64,000 nucleotides of DNA from a bacterium (GCA_021848145.1 JAJZMX010000004.1:124001-188000), one strand, 5' to 3'; counted from the stretch's first letter, positions 17,541-26,912 are shown. The notes: generated by a model not told the origin, from the letters alone. Numbers and translations: made by a program.

Positions 17541-19916
17541 CTAACTAGAAACAACTTTAAAATCTCGACCTTCCCATTTGTCGGCATGATGCCAGTAGAA
17601 AGTAAATATGATACTTTTATTGTCCTTAAGGGCGTTTGGCTCAATGTCTATGAAGTGTACGCCCAGTCCTGTATCAGTAGTCGCGTCGTCGTTAGTACTT
17701 TTCCAATTATCGTTAGACCAGTGTATGGTTGCTGGAGCTAGTGTTTCGATGCGTAATTTTTTACCATTGGGTATGGTGTGTATTTTATGATTGAAACGCC
17801 ATGATTTTAGTGGTGAGGTTGTTTTTTCTTCCAAGTAGCGTTTGATTGTTTGGGGGGGACAATCGAAAATCTTGCCATCATTTATTGAACGAATTAGCTT
17901 TAGGTATTCACCATGAGCCCAGGCTAGTGGCATTGCCGATCCTGTTGGTCGGCCTAGTTTGAGCTCATGTTCAGCTATCGGATCGCTATCCCATACCTGT
18001 TCGGGAAGTAACCCGCCGTCGCCGCAGAAACTTTCCATGTCTGACTTTAGTTTTTCTGCAGTGTCGCTGTGGCCAAGTGCAAGTTCGTAATGTGCCCTTT
18101 CGCCGGTAAGCAATGGCCAGCCCCTACCAATGCCGGTACCGTCGAAAGCCGAGCCGTCTTCATGTTCGCCGTATCCGTCATCGTTATATCTATGCCATGT
18201 AGTACCGTTCGGAGTATCAATCTTTAAAAATTTGTCTATTATTTTAACAGTGTCTAGAATTTTAGAGTCATTCGCAGAACGTAGTCCGAACCTAACTAAA
18301 GCCAGTGCATCTGGGCTGATTAGGTGAACTGCTTTAAGATATGCCTCATCACTGGGTACATTTTTAACATGTACTATGTTTTGGAAGCGGTTAACTTCAT
18401 CCCCATTAACTGATGCAATACGTTCGTAATAACCATCAACGGCATATTGTTTGCACCAATCGGTACCCGAAGCATATAACCAGCTGTCAATATTGTCATA
18501 CCAAGTATCTGCTGTTTCTCGCATAAACTTAGCTTGGATTGGCTCCTTGGCTAACTCTGCAAGGTCAGCTGCAGCCAGTAAGGCTGCAATTTCGGTAGAT
18601 AAGGTGAATGGTGTATAGCCAGGATCTTCTTCCCAGCGGTCTTGTTGGGTAACGGGCCCATTTTTTAATAAGTAGCTGGAAGCTTTACGAACCATTGGCC
18701 ATATTTCCAGCATGTTTTCTTCTGTTAGCGCTCCCTCGCGCTTGGCCATGTTTACTAAAAGTATAGGCAATGCCGTTTCGTCCATTTGGACACCGTTCCA
18801 AAAAGGTGTTCCATCGATCCACATGTTTTGAGGCCAATGGCCGTCAATTTGCTGTGTATTTTTCAAGAGCCTAAGCATATTTTTAACACTTTCATGAGCC
18901 CCGGCTGCAAGCATTCCGCCCGCAGACTCAACCATGTCTCTGGTCCAGATAACATGGTATCCAATCTTAGCGTCATCACCCTTCGCATAACCCCATGGAC
19001 TAGCTAGTCCGGCCACAATTCCACCACTCGGGTTTTTAGACTGATGAATTTTTAGGGTTGTTAAGCTTTTATGGGCTAAGGGTGGTGAATCGTCTGGAAT
19101 TTTTGCTCCACATGTTTCGAGCCACTCTTTCCATCCTGAGACATATGAATCGTAAACCTCATCAAAGTTTTGCCTTAAGCTTTCAAGCACATTGTCTATG
19201 GCTTCATCTACAGTACTTCCAAAACCTAGACCAAGAATAAATTCACCATTGCTATAGTCGATTTCTGCCGTTAGCGCAGTGTCGCCGTTATCCGCTCGAT
19301 CATATTCAAGGGTCATTTGTTTGTTGGAGTTTAGGTCTTGCCAACCATCACTAACGCCAACGAATCCAGCTGAGTATTTTACTAATGGCGAAGAAGAAGC
19401 TAAGGCTAAAACGCAGTTATCGCGTTTGGCAATTAACAGTGGAGTGCCGTTACGGTTGTCTAGCCAAGCGCTGTTGTTTCCGCCCATATCTCCGAGGTGT
19501 GGCGCAAGTAAAGCATACAAGTGATAGTTAGTGTTGTGTGGCTCAAAAAATATTTGTTGTAATATCACAGGTCTTTTTGGATCACTTATTACTGTCTTTT
19601 TTACTACGTATTTACCATCATGGCTTTTATTGGTAACGTGAAATGCAGGTATTCCCTTTTCCTCCCAAGCAACTTTTGAATTAGAGCTAGAAGCCTCGTC
19701 GGAAAAGTATTCATCTCCATCGGTAATTATTAAGCCCAAGTCTCTAATTGAAGGTGTGTCTACTTGGGGATAAAAAACTTCGTTTAAAATTCCATGCCCA
19801 ATCGTAAACCAAACATTGCTAGATTCAGAGCAAGCAGTACCAACTCCATCTTTGGGACCTGGAGCCCAACGCGCGTCAATACCTGGCGCTCCTGGTGCTT
19901 GAGAATCTCCTGCCAT
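17541..19916 (-). CDS. Glucoamylase / glucodextranase-type GH15
   Basis: A 791-residue glycoside hydrolase releasing glucose from non-reducing ends of alpha-glucans. The N-terminal beta-sandwich (residues 1-270, beginning APGIDARWAPGPKDGVGTAC) is the glucodextranase-N type domain. The (alpha/alpha)6 catalytic barrel covers about residues 290-690, with WTRDMVESAGGMLAAGAH and QMDETALPILLV; the acid is probably Glu in WEEDPGYTPFTLSTE, and the base in LLPEQVWD. A C-terminal beta domain follows. There is no signal peptide, so it probably acts on intracellular glycogen or imported dextrins. It complements the GH13 and GH15 genes at 56-59 kb. Confidence 0.92.
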   Translation of the reverse strand: MAGDSQAPGAPGIDARWAPGPKDGVGTACSESSNVWFTIGHGILNEVFYPQVDTPSIRDLGLIITDGDEYFSDEASSSNSKVAWEEKGIPAFHVTNKSHDGKYVVKKTVISDPKRPVILQQIFFEPHNTNYHLYALLAPHLGDMGGNNSAWLDNRNGTPLLIAKRDNCVLALASSSPLVKYSAGFVGVSDGWQDLNSNKQMTLEYDRADNGDTALTAEIDYSNGEFILGLGFGSTVDEAIDNVLESLRQNFDEVYDSYVSGWKEWLETCGAKIPDDSPPLAHKSLTTLKIHQSKNPSGGIVAGLASPWGYAKGDDAKIGYHVIWTRDMVESAGGMLAAGAHESVKNMLRLLKNTQQIDGHWPQNMWIDGTPFWNGVQMDETALPILLVNMAKREGALTEENMLEIWPMVRKASSYLLKNGPVTQQDRWEEDPGYTPFTLSTEIAALLAAADLAELAKEPIQAKFMRETADTWYDNIDSWLYASGTDWCKQYAVDGYYERIASVNGDEVNRFQNIVHVKNVPSDEAYLKAVHLISPDALALVRFGLRSANDSKILDTVKIIDKFLKIDTPNGTTWHRYNDDGYGEHEDGSAFDGTGIGRGWPLLTGERAHYELALGHSDTAEKLKSDMESFCGDGGLLPEQVWDSDPIAEHELKLGRPTGSAMPLAWAHGEYLKLIRSINDGKIFDCPPQTIKRYLEEKTTSPLKSWRFNHKIHTIPNGKKLRIETLAPATIHWSNDNWKSTNDDATTDTGLGVHFIDIEPNALKDNKSIIFTFYWHHADKWEGRDFKVVSS

Positions 19917-19940
19917 TTATCTGTCCACCCCCCTAATGCA

Positions 19941-20723
19941 TTAACCACCATGTGCGAAATCTGGATAATCCGTCATACCGCCATCTACAAATATTGTTCG
20001 TCCAGTTACGTAAGAAGCGACATCGCTTACTAAAACGACTGCCATTTTAGCAACTTCGTCTGGCTCGCCAATACGATGCAAAGGAATTTTTTCTAACAAA
20101 TCGTTTAAGCCTTGTTGGTTATTCCAGACATCTTGGTTAATAGTGGTCTTGATAGCTCCGGGAGCAAGTGCTAGTACTCGCACATTGTATGGTGCGGCTT
20201 CTTGAGCAAGGGTTTTAGTGAGCATACTCATACCGGCCTTAGAGGTTGTATATGCACTATGGCCAGTCCAGGCTATTACTTCATGGACGGATGAAGTACT
20301 TAGAATTACTCCATTTGACTGGGATACCATCCGTTTTAGGGCTTGACGAGCGCAGTAGAAGCTACCCATTAGGTTTATATTAATTACCTGTCGCCAATCA
20401 TTAATGTCAGCTTCCCAACCATCGGACTTTACTCCGTCTACGCCAGCGTTATTGACTAAGATATCTATACCGCCCCAGGTATCATCAATCTGGTTGAATA
20501 TATGCTCTACTATCGTTGGATCGGAAATGTCACCGTGCAGGCTGATAGCTTCTCCGCCATCGTTTTTAATGTCTTGTATGATCTTTTCGGCTGCTTCGGG
20601 ATGACTGACATAGTTTATAGCTACTTTAGCGCCCGCTTTGGCAAGCTCTCTTGCTATAGCTTCACCGATACCCGAATTACCACCTGTTACAAGGGCGCGT
20701 TTTCCGTCTAGGCGTATTTCCAT
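19941..20723 (-). CDS. SDR family NAD(P)-dependent oxidoreductase
   Basis: A 260-residue classical short-chain dehydrogenase. The cofactor motif TGGNSGIGEAIA is near residues 12-23, NNAG follows at about residue 93, the catalytic Ser in STSSVHE near 145, and Tyr-x3-Lys as YTTSKAG near 158-162. The C-terminal VTGRTIFVDGGM is standard. The FabG/glucose-1-dehydrogenase-like group is likely. I place the start at MEIRLDGK, with a weak GAGAAG upstream; the frame is open 14 codons further. Substrate unknown. Confidence 0.92.
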   Translation of the reverse strand: MEIRLDGKRALVTGGNSGIGEAIARELAKAGAKVAINYVSHPEAAEKIIQDIKNDGGEAISLHGDISDPTIVEHIFNQIDDTWGGIDILVNNAGVDGVKSDGWEADINDWRQVININLMGSFYCARQALKRMVSQSNGVILSTSSVHEVIAWTGHSAYTTSKAGMSMLTKTLAQEAAPYNVRVLALAPGAIKTTINQDVWNNQQGLNDLLEKIPLHRIGEPDEVAKMAVVLVSDVASYVTGRTIFVDGGMTDYPDFAHGG

Positions 20724-20785
20724 ATACTTCTCATGATAGTTGCATAATAGATATAGCACAAGCAATTTAGGATATACTTAGAGGC

Positions 20786-21064
20786 GTGCATTGGCAAGAA
20801 ACAGTTTTAGCTCTTGGGCAAATCGTTTTTATCTTAGCTTTGTTGCCATCAGTATTTAGCAAGGATAAACCGGAAATTTGGACCTCAATAATAACTGGCT
20901 CTGTCGCTTTAAGTATAGCGATAACTTATTTCACTATGCACCTTGATACAGCTGCAATATCTGCTTTTTTCAATTTTGTTTTTTGGACTATTTTGGCCAT
21001 CCAAAGATTGCGTCAGATCAAGAAAAAGAAGCAATCTCACCACGTTTCGCATCGGCGGAACTAA
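20786..21064 (+). CDS. Small membrane protein, 92 aa
   Basis: Three hydrophobic segments, then a basic tail with RQIKKKKQSHHVSHRRN. The start is a GTG that lies seven bases after TATACT (20773-20778), consistent with a leaderless transcript. The pattern resembles small two- or three-helix proteins of unknown function. No partner is evident. Confidence 0.6.
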   Translation: MHWQETVLALGQIVFILALLPSVFSKDKPEIWTSIITGSVALSIAITYFTMHLDTAAISAFFNFVFWTILAIQRLRQIKKKKQSHHVSHRRN

Positions 21065-21135
21065 TAGGCGGCTGTTTTTAGTCTAGTGATAAGCCACGTA
21101 TGGTATTAAAATATTAATTAGGCCTAAATATAAAA

Positions 21136-21678
21136 ATGAAACCTTCGTATATTTTACTGGCTTTGGTTGTTATCGGTTCACTGATATTTATTGGCGGCAA
21201 AGCTTTTTCGCATAGCAAAACGTCAAGCCATAAGTCCACTCTAGTGTCTAAAAGTGCCAGTAAAACTAAAAATACTTCAAGTTCGACTCCAAAAAGTAGT
21301 TCATATCTATATTCTTTACCGAGCCCACCACTTAACTGTAGTACAAGCGTTTCTTTAATGCCGCTTACTGCAGACTATTCTGTTACAGGTATGGACTGTG
21401 CAAATACTTCGGGTGCATCAATGTTATGTAACGGTACTTTGACACAAAGATCTACTAACGTAACGATTGATTGTACTGCGCCAAACTCTGCATCTAATGA
21501 AGTTGCTTGCAGTGGTTCAGCTAACGGTTCCGGTTTGCCTACAAATCTCACACTTAATTATCAATGTTATGCATCAAAAGCCCTAAGTAATTCAAGTGTC
21601 TATTCATGCACAGGCAATATTCCTGGGTTTAGCTCTTTGGCCATTAACTTAACATTAACTGTTAATTGCGGAACCTGA
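21136..21678 (+). CDS. Exported protein with N-terminal TM anchor
   Basis: A 180-residue protein. One membrane helix (residues 4-25) is followed by a Ser/Thr/Lys-rich linker and a small globular domain with eight cysteines (for example LNCSTS, GMDCANTSG, SMLCNGTL, TIDCTAPNS). The even cysteine number outside the membrane suggests disulfide bonds, which the VKOR protein could help form. Several NxT/NxS-like repeats suggest a beta-rich fold. No family recognised. Confidence 0.65.
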   Translation: MKPSYILLALVVIGSLIFIGGKAFSHSKTSSHKSTLVSKSASKTKNTSSSTPKSSSYLYSLPSPPLNCSTSVSLMPLTADYSVTGMDCANTSGASMLCNGTLTQRSTNVTIDCTAPNSASNEVACSGSANGSGLPTNLTLNYQCYASKALSNSSVYSCTGNIPGFSSLAINLTLTVNCGT

Positions 21679-21680
21679 TC

Positions 21681-22565
21681 CTAGAGAGTAGGAGCTAAAG
21701 CCGGACTGGTCTCGAGTTTGATTGTCCGCTTAGATGATCCTAATAACACTACCCCTATTGCGGCGAGAAGGAAGCTAGCTAGCTCTATTAGTATTGCTAG
21801 AGGCGAAGTGTTTATAGAATCGCCAAACATGAAAAGCCCCAGAAGAACGCTAATTACGGGAGACGTAATTTCAAGGACTGGCTGGGTAATTGTCAAAGGT
21901 CCTGAACCGTATCCTACCTGTACGGCAAATACGGATATGATGGCACTGACTATTAATGCGTAAAGTGGCCAATGCGTAATTGTAACCATTATGCCAGCAT
22001 GGAACTGGACCATTGTTAGTCTGGTTAAGGCGGCGGTAAGGCCCAAACTTAACCCTCCAGTGAATGACCCAAGAGCACCTCTTTGCTTCGTGTTTTTTAA
22101 TTTCCTTGTGATAGTCGCTCCGAACGCTATTAATACTCCTACTATTAATATGGTCGGCAACCAACTTAATCCGTAGCGCGCTTGGCCGCCGTGCGGATTG
22201 GCTGTTATTAAAAACAAGCTAATTCCTATACAGATGGCAATTATTCCAATCCATTCTCTTGAAGATACTGGCTTCTTGAGTCGGAAGTGGACAATCGCCA
22301 ATAGAAAAACCAGATTTGTCATGAGTAGCGGCTCAACCACAAGTAAGCTCCCGTAGTAGAGGGCTATGAGCTCTAGTACTGCAGCAAGGCTTTCCGCTAT
22401 AGCACCAATTTGCCATAACTTGTTTTTGCTAGCCTTAACTATCTGGTCTTTACTATACAATTCTTCAGCCTTGGGAGATCCTATGCCTTTCCGCTGGAAG
22501 ATCCCAGAAATTGCATTAAAAAGACCGGCGACGACGGAAGTAATTATAGTTATAAACAGATACAT
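21681..22565 (-). CDS. DMT/EamA-like (NIPA-type) membrane transporter
   Basis: A 294-residue protein with nine to ten hydrophobic segments arranged as two EamA-like halves. The first half contains GLFNAISGIFQRKG and YYGSLLVVEPLLMTNLVF, the second YGSGPLTITQPVLEITSPVI, typical of the drug/metabolite transporter superfamily. The pattern resembles the NIPA/DUF803 subgroup. Substrate not inferable. Co-directional with the methyltransferase upstream (8-base gap), so probably co-transcribed with it. Confidence 0.75.
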   Translation of the reverse strand: MYLFITIITSVVAGLFNAISGIFQRKGIGSPKAEELYSKDQIVKASKNKLWQIGAIAESLAAVLELIALYYGSLLVVEPLLMTNLVFLLAIVHFRLKKPVSSREWIGIIAICIGISLFLITANPHGGQARYGLSWLPTILIVGVLIAFGATITRKLKNTKQRGALGSFTGGLSLGLTAALTRLTMVQFHAGIMVTITHWPLYALIVSAIISVFAVQVGYGSGPLTITQPVLEITSPVISVLLGLFMFGDSINTSPLAILIELASFLLAAIGVVLLGSSKRTIKLETSPALAPTL

Positions 22566-22573
22566 TTTAATAA

Positions 22574-23155
22574 CTATAACTGATTAGGGTGTTTTAGTGT
22601 TATAGCGTAGTAGTTATTGTCTAGTGTGTATGAAGACACGATCTTAAGGCCGGCCTTGGCGGCAAGTTCATTAACATGTTTTTCGCTAAAGCGCTTTTTA
22701 TATGGTGGGCCAATCTTATCTTTAAGTTTTCGCCAGTCGTAATCATAAATGAAACCGTTTTCTTTTAGCATTTTCCTAGAATTAACTAATACCTTAAGCG
22801 GGTCGTAAAAGTCGTGCAGTACCGTGCCAAAGAAGATTATATCGGCAATGCCTTCGTGGATAAACATATCTTCGGAAGCGCTTACTATTACTTCAGTATT
22901 TATTATATTTTCATTTTCGAGCTTGGCTTTAAGTCTATCTATAGCTTCCCGGTCTATGTCTATAGCGTATATTTTGCCTGTTTCACCAACAATTCTCGCT
23001 GCGGGCAAAGTAAAGAACCCGTCATTGCAGCCACTGTCAATAAAACACATTCCTTCTTTTAATCCCATGAAGGTTAGGATTGACTCAGGATTTTGGCGTT
23101 TTCTACGCTCTTCTTCTGAGTAGGTAAACTTATGATTATGCATATGGTTATCCAT
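22574..23155 (-). CDS. Class I SAM-dependent methyltransferase
   Basis: A 193-residue Rossmann-fold methyltransferase. Motif I is MCFIDSGCNDGFFTLPAAR near residue 36, the acidic loop after beta-2 is IYAIDIDREAIDRL, and motif IV is IADIIFFGTVLHDFYDP near residue 105. The E-rich GFIYDYDWRKLKDK segment follows. It resembles UbiE/Methyltransf_11 relatives. Substrate unknown. Together with metK downstream on the same strand, it may benefit from local SAM supply, though the riboswitch lies upstream of metK only. Confidence 0.85.
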   Translation of the reverse strand: MDNHMHNHKFTYSEEERRKRQNPESILTFMGLKEGMCFIDSGCNDGFFTLPAARIVGETGKIYAIDIDREAIDRLKAKLENENIINTEVIVSASEDMFIHEGIADIIFFGTVLHDFYDPLKVLVNSRKMLKENGFIYDYDWRKLKDKIGPPYKKRFSEKHVNELAAKAGLKIVSSYTLDNNYYAITLKHPNQL

Positions 23156-23161
23156 GCTATT

Positions 23162-23926
23162 TTAGTCGTTTCCTTGTACGCAATCTGTGCTCATAGTTTT
23201 ATTCCATTTAATTTTTTGGTTAGTGGCTAACTTATTAGTAGTACACGGAGCGGGTTGGATTGTGGTATTTTGTTGAGAAAAATTTAGCAGGCTGTTCTCT
23301 CTGCTAATGGCTTGTTGCTCCTGTTGCAGTGTGCTTTTTAGAACTGAGTTTTCATTACTTACTGCCTTTTCTTTTAAGGCTTGTTGTGCGTATTGTACCG
23401 CTAGGGCTTGCTCCTGTTTAACTTTTGCCTGAGCCTGCTTCAACTCCGTAGCAAGTGAATTATTGTTTTGTTCGATATTTGACTTTTGGGCACTTGCTAT
23501 CTCTAGTTTATGTGTACCTTTCACTTCTGCCAAGCTGCCAGCTATACCTATTATTAAGAGAATAGCAACTAAAGCCATAATTGCCAGGCCAAATATTCTT
23601 GATGTCTGATTATTTGCCTTCCTGAATTTAGTTACATTACTTCTAGGCTTGGTTGCGTGTGCTTTACTCGGCTTATTTGTTGTAGATGTATTATGGGGAC
23701 TTTTGTTTATTGTTTTGTTGTTGTTTTGAATTGACTGGTTGTACTGGAATCTTAACCGGGGGTTAGATAATACGCTATACGCCTCGTTGATTAGGATCAT
23801 GGCCTTGTCGCTTCCGTTGTGGTCGGGGTGGTGTCTCTTTGCAAGTGCCTTGTAGCGTGCCTTGATCTGACTGGTGGTGGCGTCCATCGGAAGCCCTAAT
23901 ACTCTATAGTAGTTAACCCTGACCAT
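23162..23926 (-). CDS. DnaJ-domain protein with TM helix and coiled coil
   Basis: A 254-residue type III J-protein. The J domain (residues 4-65) contains KRHHPDHNG with the essential HPD for stimulating DnaK. A Thr/Asn/Lys linker leads to one membrane helix near residues 113-133, then a long coiled coil rich in Gln, Ala and Glu (residues 140-215). The arrangement places DnaK recruitment at the inner membrane, with the coiled coil outside. No zinc-finger or client-binding domain of DnaJ is present. Confidence 0.88.
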   Translation of the reverse strand: MVRVNYYRVLGLPMDATTSQIKARYKALAKRHHPDHNGSDKAMILINEAYSVLSNPRLRFQYNQSIQNNNKTINKSPHNTSTTNKPSKAHATKPRSNVTKFRKANNQTSRIFGLAIMALVAILLIIGIAGSLAEVKGTHKLEIASAQKSNIEQNNNSLATELKQAQAKVKQEQALAVQYAQQALKEKAVSNENSVLKSTLQQEQQAISRENSLLNFSQQNTTIQPAPCTTNKLATNQKIKWNKTMSTDCVQGND

Positions 23927-23985
23927 TCATCCCCTCTAACACTAAAGATTATACAATAAATGATGTCTGTTGTTTGCTATATAAC

Positions 23986-24957
23986 TTAAGACTCCCAAGT
24001 AAAATCTTGATGCCCAAAGTGGCCATATTTTGCGGTTAATTCGTACTGCGGTTTCTTAAGTTGAAGATAGTTAATTATTCCTTTAGGGGTTAAATCATAA
24101 CCAGTAATTACTTCTTGTTTGCCGTCAATAGTCGCAGTTGCTTCAAGTGGACTAGCCCTGCCTATTGCGTAAGCCAGTTCTACATACACTTCGTTTGCCC
24201 GATGCTTCTTTAGGTAATCAATAGCTATCTTTCGTGCCATATATGCCGCTGATCGATCTACTTTGCTCGGATCCTTTCCACTGAATGCGCCACCACCAAT
24301 AGGTATGTGGGGCCCGTAGTTATCTACTACAAGCTTTCGCCCGGTTAGCCCGGTATCTGCATCGAATCCGCCTAAGTTCCAATCTCCTGCTGGATTAATA
24401 TTAAGTTCAATGTTAGATATATCTTTTGCTAGAGCCTCTGTCTTAAGCCATTGTTCAGTTGCTTCTTTGAGCTCGACCTTCTTAGCGTTTTGGAAACTTG
24501 CTACGACAGATTGGATTATTCCATCTTTGGTGGTAACTTGCGTTTTTCCGTCAAAGGGCCATAGTTTAAACAAATATTGGTTCAGTTCTCTAGATAGTAT
24601 TGTCTCAAGTGGTAGTAGATCACTAGTTTCATTGCAAGCATAACCAACCATTATTCCTTGGTCGCCTGCTCCGCCACTATCTACGCCTTGTGCTATTTCT
24701 GGGCTTTGGTGAACGATCCTGGATTCTGTTTCAACTTTTCCGGCTATCCGTTTGATTATAGGTTCAATTATGATCTTGTGAGTCGAACTAACTTCTCCAA
24801 CTACGAAGACCTTGCCGTGGCCACCAACTGTTTCAACGGCCACTCTTGCCTCGGGATCTTTTTCCAAGTATGCGTCGAGAATGGCGTCTGAGATCTGGTC
24901 ACATAGCTTGTCGGGATGTTTTGGTGAGACACTTTCGGCGGTTCTAATTTTTGACAT
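23986..24957 (-). CDS. metK: S-adenosylmethionine synthetase
   Basis: A 323-residue MetK, which makes SAM from methionine and ATP. Key motifs are present: SPKHPDKLCDQISDA near residue 10, GGAGDQGIMVGYACNE near 94, FDGKTQVT near 133, GLTGRKLVVDNYG near 202, and GGGAFSGKDPSKVDRSAAY near 217. The C-terminus KYGHFGHQDFTWE is canonical. It is about 60 residues shorter than most bacterial enzymes, with losses in surface regions between motifs and no loss of catalytic motifs. It is preceded by a SAM-I-type riboswitch and a hairpin that covers its ribosome site. Confidence 0.96.
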   Translation of the reverse strand: MSKIRTAESVSPKHPDKLCDQISDAILDAYLEKDPEARVAVETVGGHGKVFVVGEVSSTHKIIIEPIIKRIAGKVETESRIVHQSPEIAQGVDSGGAGDQGIMVGYACNETSDLLPLETILSRELNQYLFKLWPFDGKTQVTTKDGIIQSVVASFQNAKKVELKEATEQWLKTEALAKDISNIELNINPAGDWNLGGFDADTGLTGRKLVVDNYGPHIPIGGGAFSGKDPSKVDRSAAYMARKIAIDYLKKHRANEVYVELAYAIGRASPLEATATIDGKQEVITGYDLTPKGIINYLQLKKPQYELTAKYGHFGHQDFTWES

Positions 24958-24962
24958 TAAAA

Positions 24963-24990
24963 TATCCTTTCTGCATTGGCAGGAAGGATA
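24963..24990 (-). promoter_or_regulatory. Hairpin occluding the metK ribosome site
   Basis: On the transcript, TATCCTTCCTGC (24990-24979) pairs with GCAGAAAGGATA (24974-24963) with one mismatch across a CAAT loop. The 3' arm contains AAAGGA, the metK Shine-Dalgarno, 5-6 bases before the ATG. Folding therefore blocks translation. This is a plausible expression platform for the upstream aptamer. Confidence 0.65.
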
Positions 24991-24994
24991 GGCT

Positions 24995-25105
24995 TACATC
25001 ATATCTTTCCCGCTAGCGGGCTAGATGGAGCACCTTACGCCTAAAATGTCGTAGGTTGCTGGCAGGTCATAAAGCTAGGACTCTCGCTGCGCTCTTTATA
25101 TTCTT
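24995..25105 (-). promoter_or_regulatory. SAM-I (S-box) type riboswitch upstream of metK
   Basis: Read on the minus strand the region shows the S-box landmarks in order: AAGAGCGCAGCGAGAG (P1/J1-2), TATGACCTGCCAGCAACC (the conserved GAUGA...GGCAACC-like kink-turn and P2b/P3 region), GTAAGGTGCTCC (GGUGCNAAUUCC-like), and GCGGGAAAGATATGATG (the GAAAGAUAAGA-like 3' element). P1 looks weak. SAM binding would favour the downstream hairpin that hides the metK ribosome site. It could also belong to the SAM-IV or SAM-I/IV variants; a covariance search would settle this. Confidence 0.75.
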
Positions 25106-25347
25106 AAATTGTTAATGTATTTAGATTATATATTAAAAGCAAAACTTTAAAAATATGTGAATGGTGCACTTATGCAGATTAGACCATTCCAGCGTGAACT
25201 TACTGGTTGTGTGTACTCATGCATTCTATTATGTATCTCTTTATATATTAAGAATATAGCAATAGGTATTTTCCAATGTTCATTTGTCTGTTGACGTCAA
25301 TCTTAAATCACATATAATCATAGCTATTATTAACTAAAATAAAAAAA

Positions 25348-25776
25348 ATGAGACAACACAAAAATAAAACAAATAGTAATAATTTAATTAGTGACCAAGA
25401 AGGAATTACTCATATTCTTGTGGTAGCTATCGCTGCGGCGGTAGTCGTAATAATTGGTGCCGTAGGTTATGTTGTCTACCACGACAACCACAAGGCTAGT
25501 AATGCGGCTTCTACCTCGACTCAGCAACAAACCAATACTGGTACAAAAAGTACTGTAACTACTCAGCCCCAGCCTACACCAACACAACCTGCTCCGACTC
25601 AACCTACGTCTACGTCTACGTCTACTCAATCTTCCACTTCTAGCAGTAGTACTGAGACTAAGCAGCCTACTGAAACGAAACAGACAACAGAATCACAAAC
25701 GCCTGAGTCAAGTACCAGTAGTTCTACCGACAAAACTAGCTCAACTACTTCTTCTACTTCAACGAAGGATAATTAG
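25348..25776 (+). CDS. Exported single-TM Thr/Ser/Gln-rich protein
   Basis: A 142-residue protein. Residues 15-45 carry DQEGITHILVVAIAAAVVVI, a pilin-like or uncleaved anchor helix, followed by a tail of almost only Ser, Thr, Gln, Pro and Lys. N-termini with an (S/D)Q-x-G-hydrophobic motif are common in CPR membrane proteins. Low-complexity tail; function unknown. Convergent with the next gene. Confidence 0.65.
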   Translation: MRQHKNKTNSNNLISDQEGITHILVVAIAAAVVVIIGAVGYVVYHDNHKASNAASTSTQQQTNTGTKSTVTTQPQPTPTQPAPTQPTSTSTSTQSSTSSSSTETKQPTETKQTTESQTPESSTSSSTDKTSSTTSSTSTKDN

Positions 25777-25792
25777 TTTAAAGATACTAGAC

Positions 25793-26806
25793 CTACTTAG
25801 AAGCTTGAGTGGATATATTTTGGATATTAGCCACGGGTTGGGTGCCGTTGTATTCCGTTACTAGTGTGTTATAGGCGCTACTCAACTGGTTATATTGGTT
25901 GATGGTGGTATTCTCATTAGCAATATAGTTTTTGTAGATGCCGTAGTCATAGTTATCTTCGTAAGCATTGCCGACTTTTGCCCAGGCGATACTATCGGCA
26001 TATGCCTTGTTAGCTAAGCTGTTGTCAGATGTAATTGTGTTTTGTAGCTGGTTAAGTTCAGCTTGCTCATTTTTAAATATGGCGGTGACTCTGTTGTAGC
26101 TGTCGATAGTAAGAGCTCTGTTAGAAAAGTAAGGGGCGTAATAGCTTTCAAGAGTAGCTGACAAATTCCCGAACTCTGTCCCTAGTAATGAGAACAGTTC
26201 CAGATCCCGGTAGCCGGGTTCTGTTTTTGCGAAATTCAGTACTTGGTTTTCTAGGCTTGAAGTACGTACCTTGTTATAGTTGCTTTCGATGCTCATTACG
26301 AGATTGCTACTATTTTTACTGAAGTAGACGGAATGCAGCATTTCATAGGAGGCTGTAACTATCTCTTGGTCATAGAGGTTTGCTGGCATCTTTCGTATAT
26401 ATATATTGCCTGATGAGTTGTTATGAGTATTAGGGACATAGCATCCTTGTTCAATAAACCCGTTTTTATTGTTTGCTGCAGCATTTCCAGAACAGTCTGA
26501 AGCCATTTGCGAATCAGTTGCGAGTTTAGGGTTAGCCCTTAGAAAGATTAGTTCCCCTTCTTTACTCATTCCTGCTTGCTCGGCCAAGAGCTTCATTGCC
26601 GGATCGGCATTCTTTAGAACTAGATAGTCTGATATAGGTTGATATAAAACTATAATTGCAGCAAGAACTAATCCAGAGGTTAATATTAATGCAGCTATTA
26701 AGTTTATTCTTCGATTATTATTCTTGCTTTGTTCTATAGGAGCTTTACTTGAGCCAGGCCTAAGTAGTTTTTTTTGATATAAATCAGAGCTAAGTTCTCG
26801 TGTCAT
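25793..26806 (-). CDS. Exported single-TM protein, 337 aa
   Basis: A basic cytosolic N-terminus is followed by one membrane helix (about residues 34-60, LIAALILTSGLVLAAIIVLY) and a 270-residue exported helical domain. The domain has motifs such as MKLLAEQAGMSKEGELIFLR, a Cys pair (DCSGNAAANNKNGFIEQGC) likely forming a disulfide, and YDQEIVTASYEMLHSVYFS. That last stretch resembles the zinc-dependent helix of M78-like proteins but without a clear HExxH. It has a counterpart in no family I recognise. Confidence 0.6.
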   Translation of the reverse strand: MTRELSSDLYQKKLLRPGSSKAPIEQSKNNNRRINLIAALILTSGLVLAAIIVLYQPISDYLVLKNADPAMKLLAEQAGMSKEGELIFLRANPKLATDSQMASDCSGNAAANNKNGFIEQGCYVPNTHNNSSGNIYIRKMPANLYDQEIVTASYEMLHSVYFSKNSSNLVMSIESNYNKVRTSSLENQVLNFAKTEPGYRDLELFSLLGTEFGNLSATLESYYAPYFSNRALTIDSYNRVTAIFKNEQAELNQLQNTITSDNSLANKAYADSIAWAKVGNAYEDNYDYGIYKNYIANENTTINQYNQLSSAYNTLVTEYNGTQPVANIQNISTQASK

Positions 26807-26912
26807 TTCCAGTTAATTTTACATTAAAGTACTCATAATGCTTAAGATTAATTAATAATCCGCCTTAGCAATTATGTGTATAATACGAATTATAAGTAAG
26901 GAATAGAAAACT

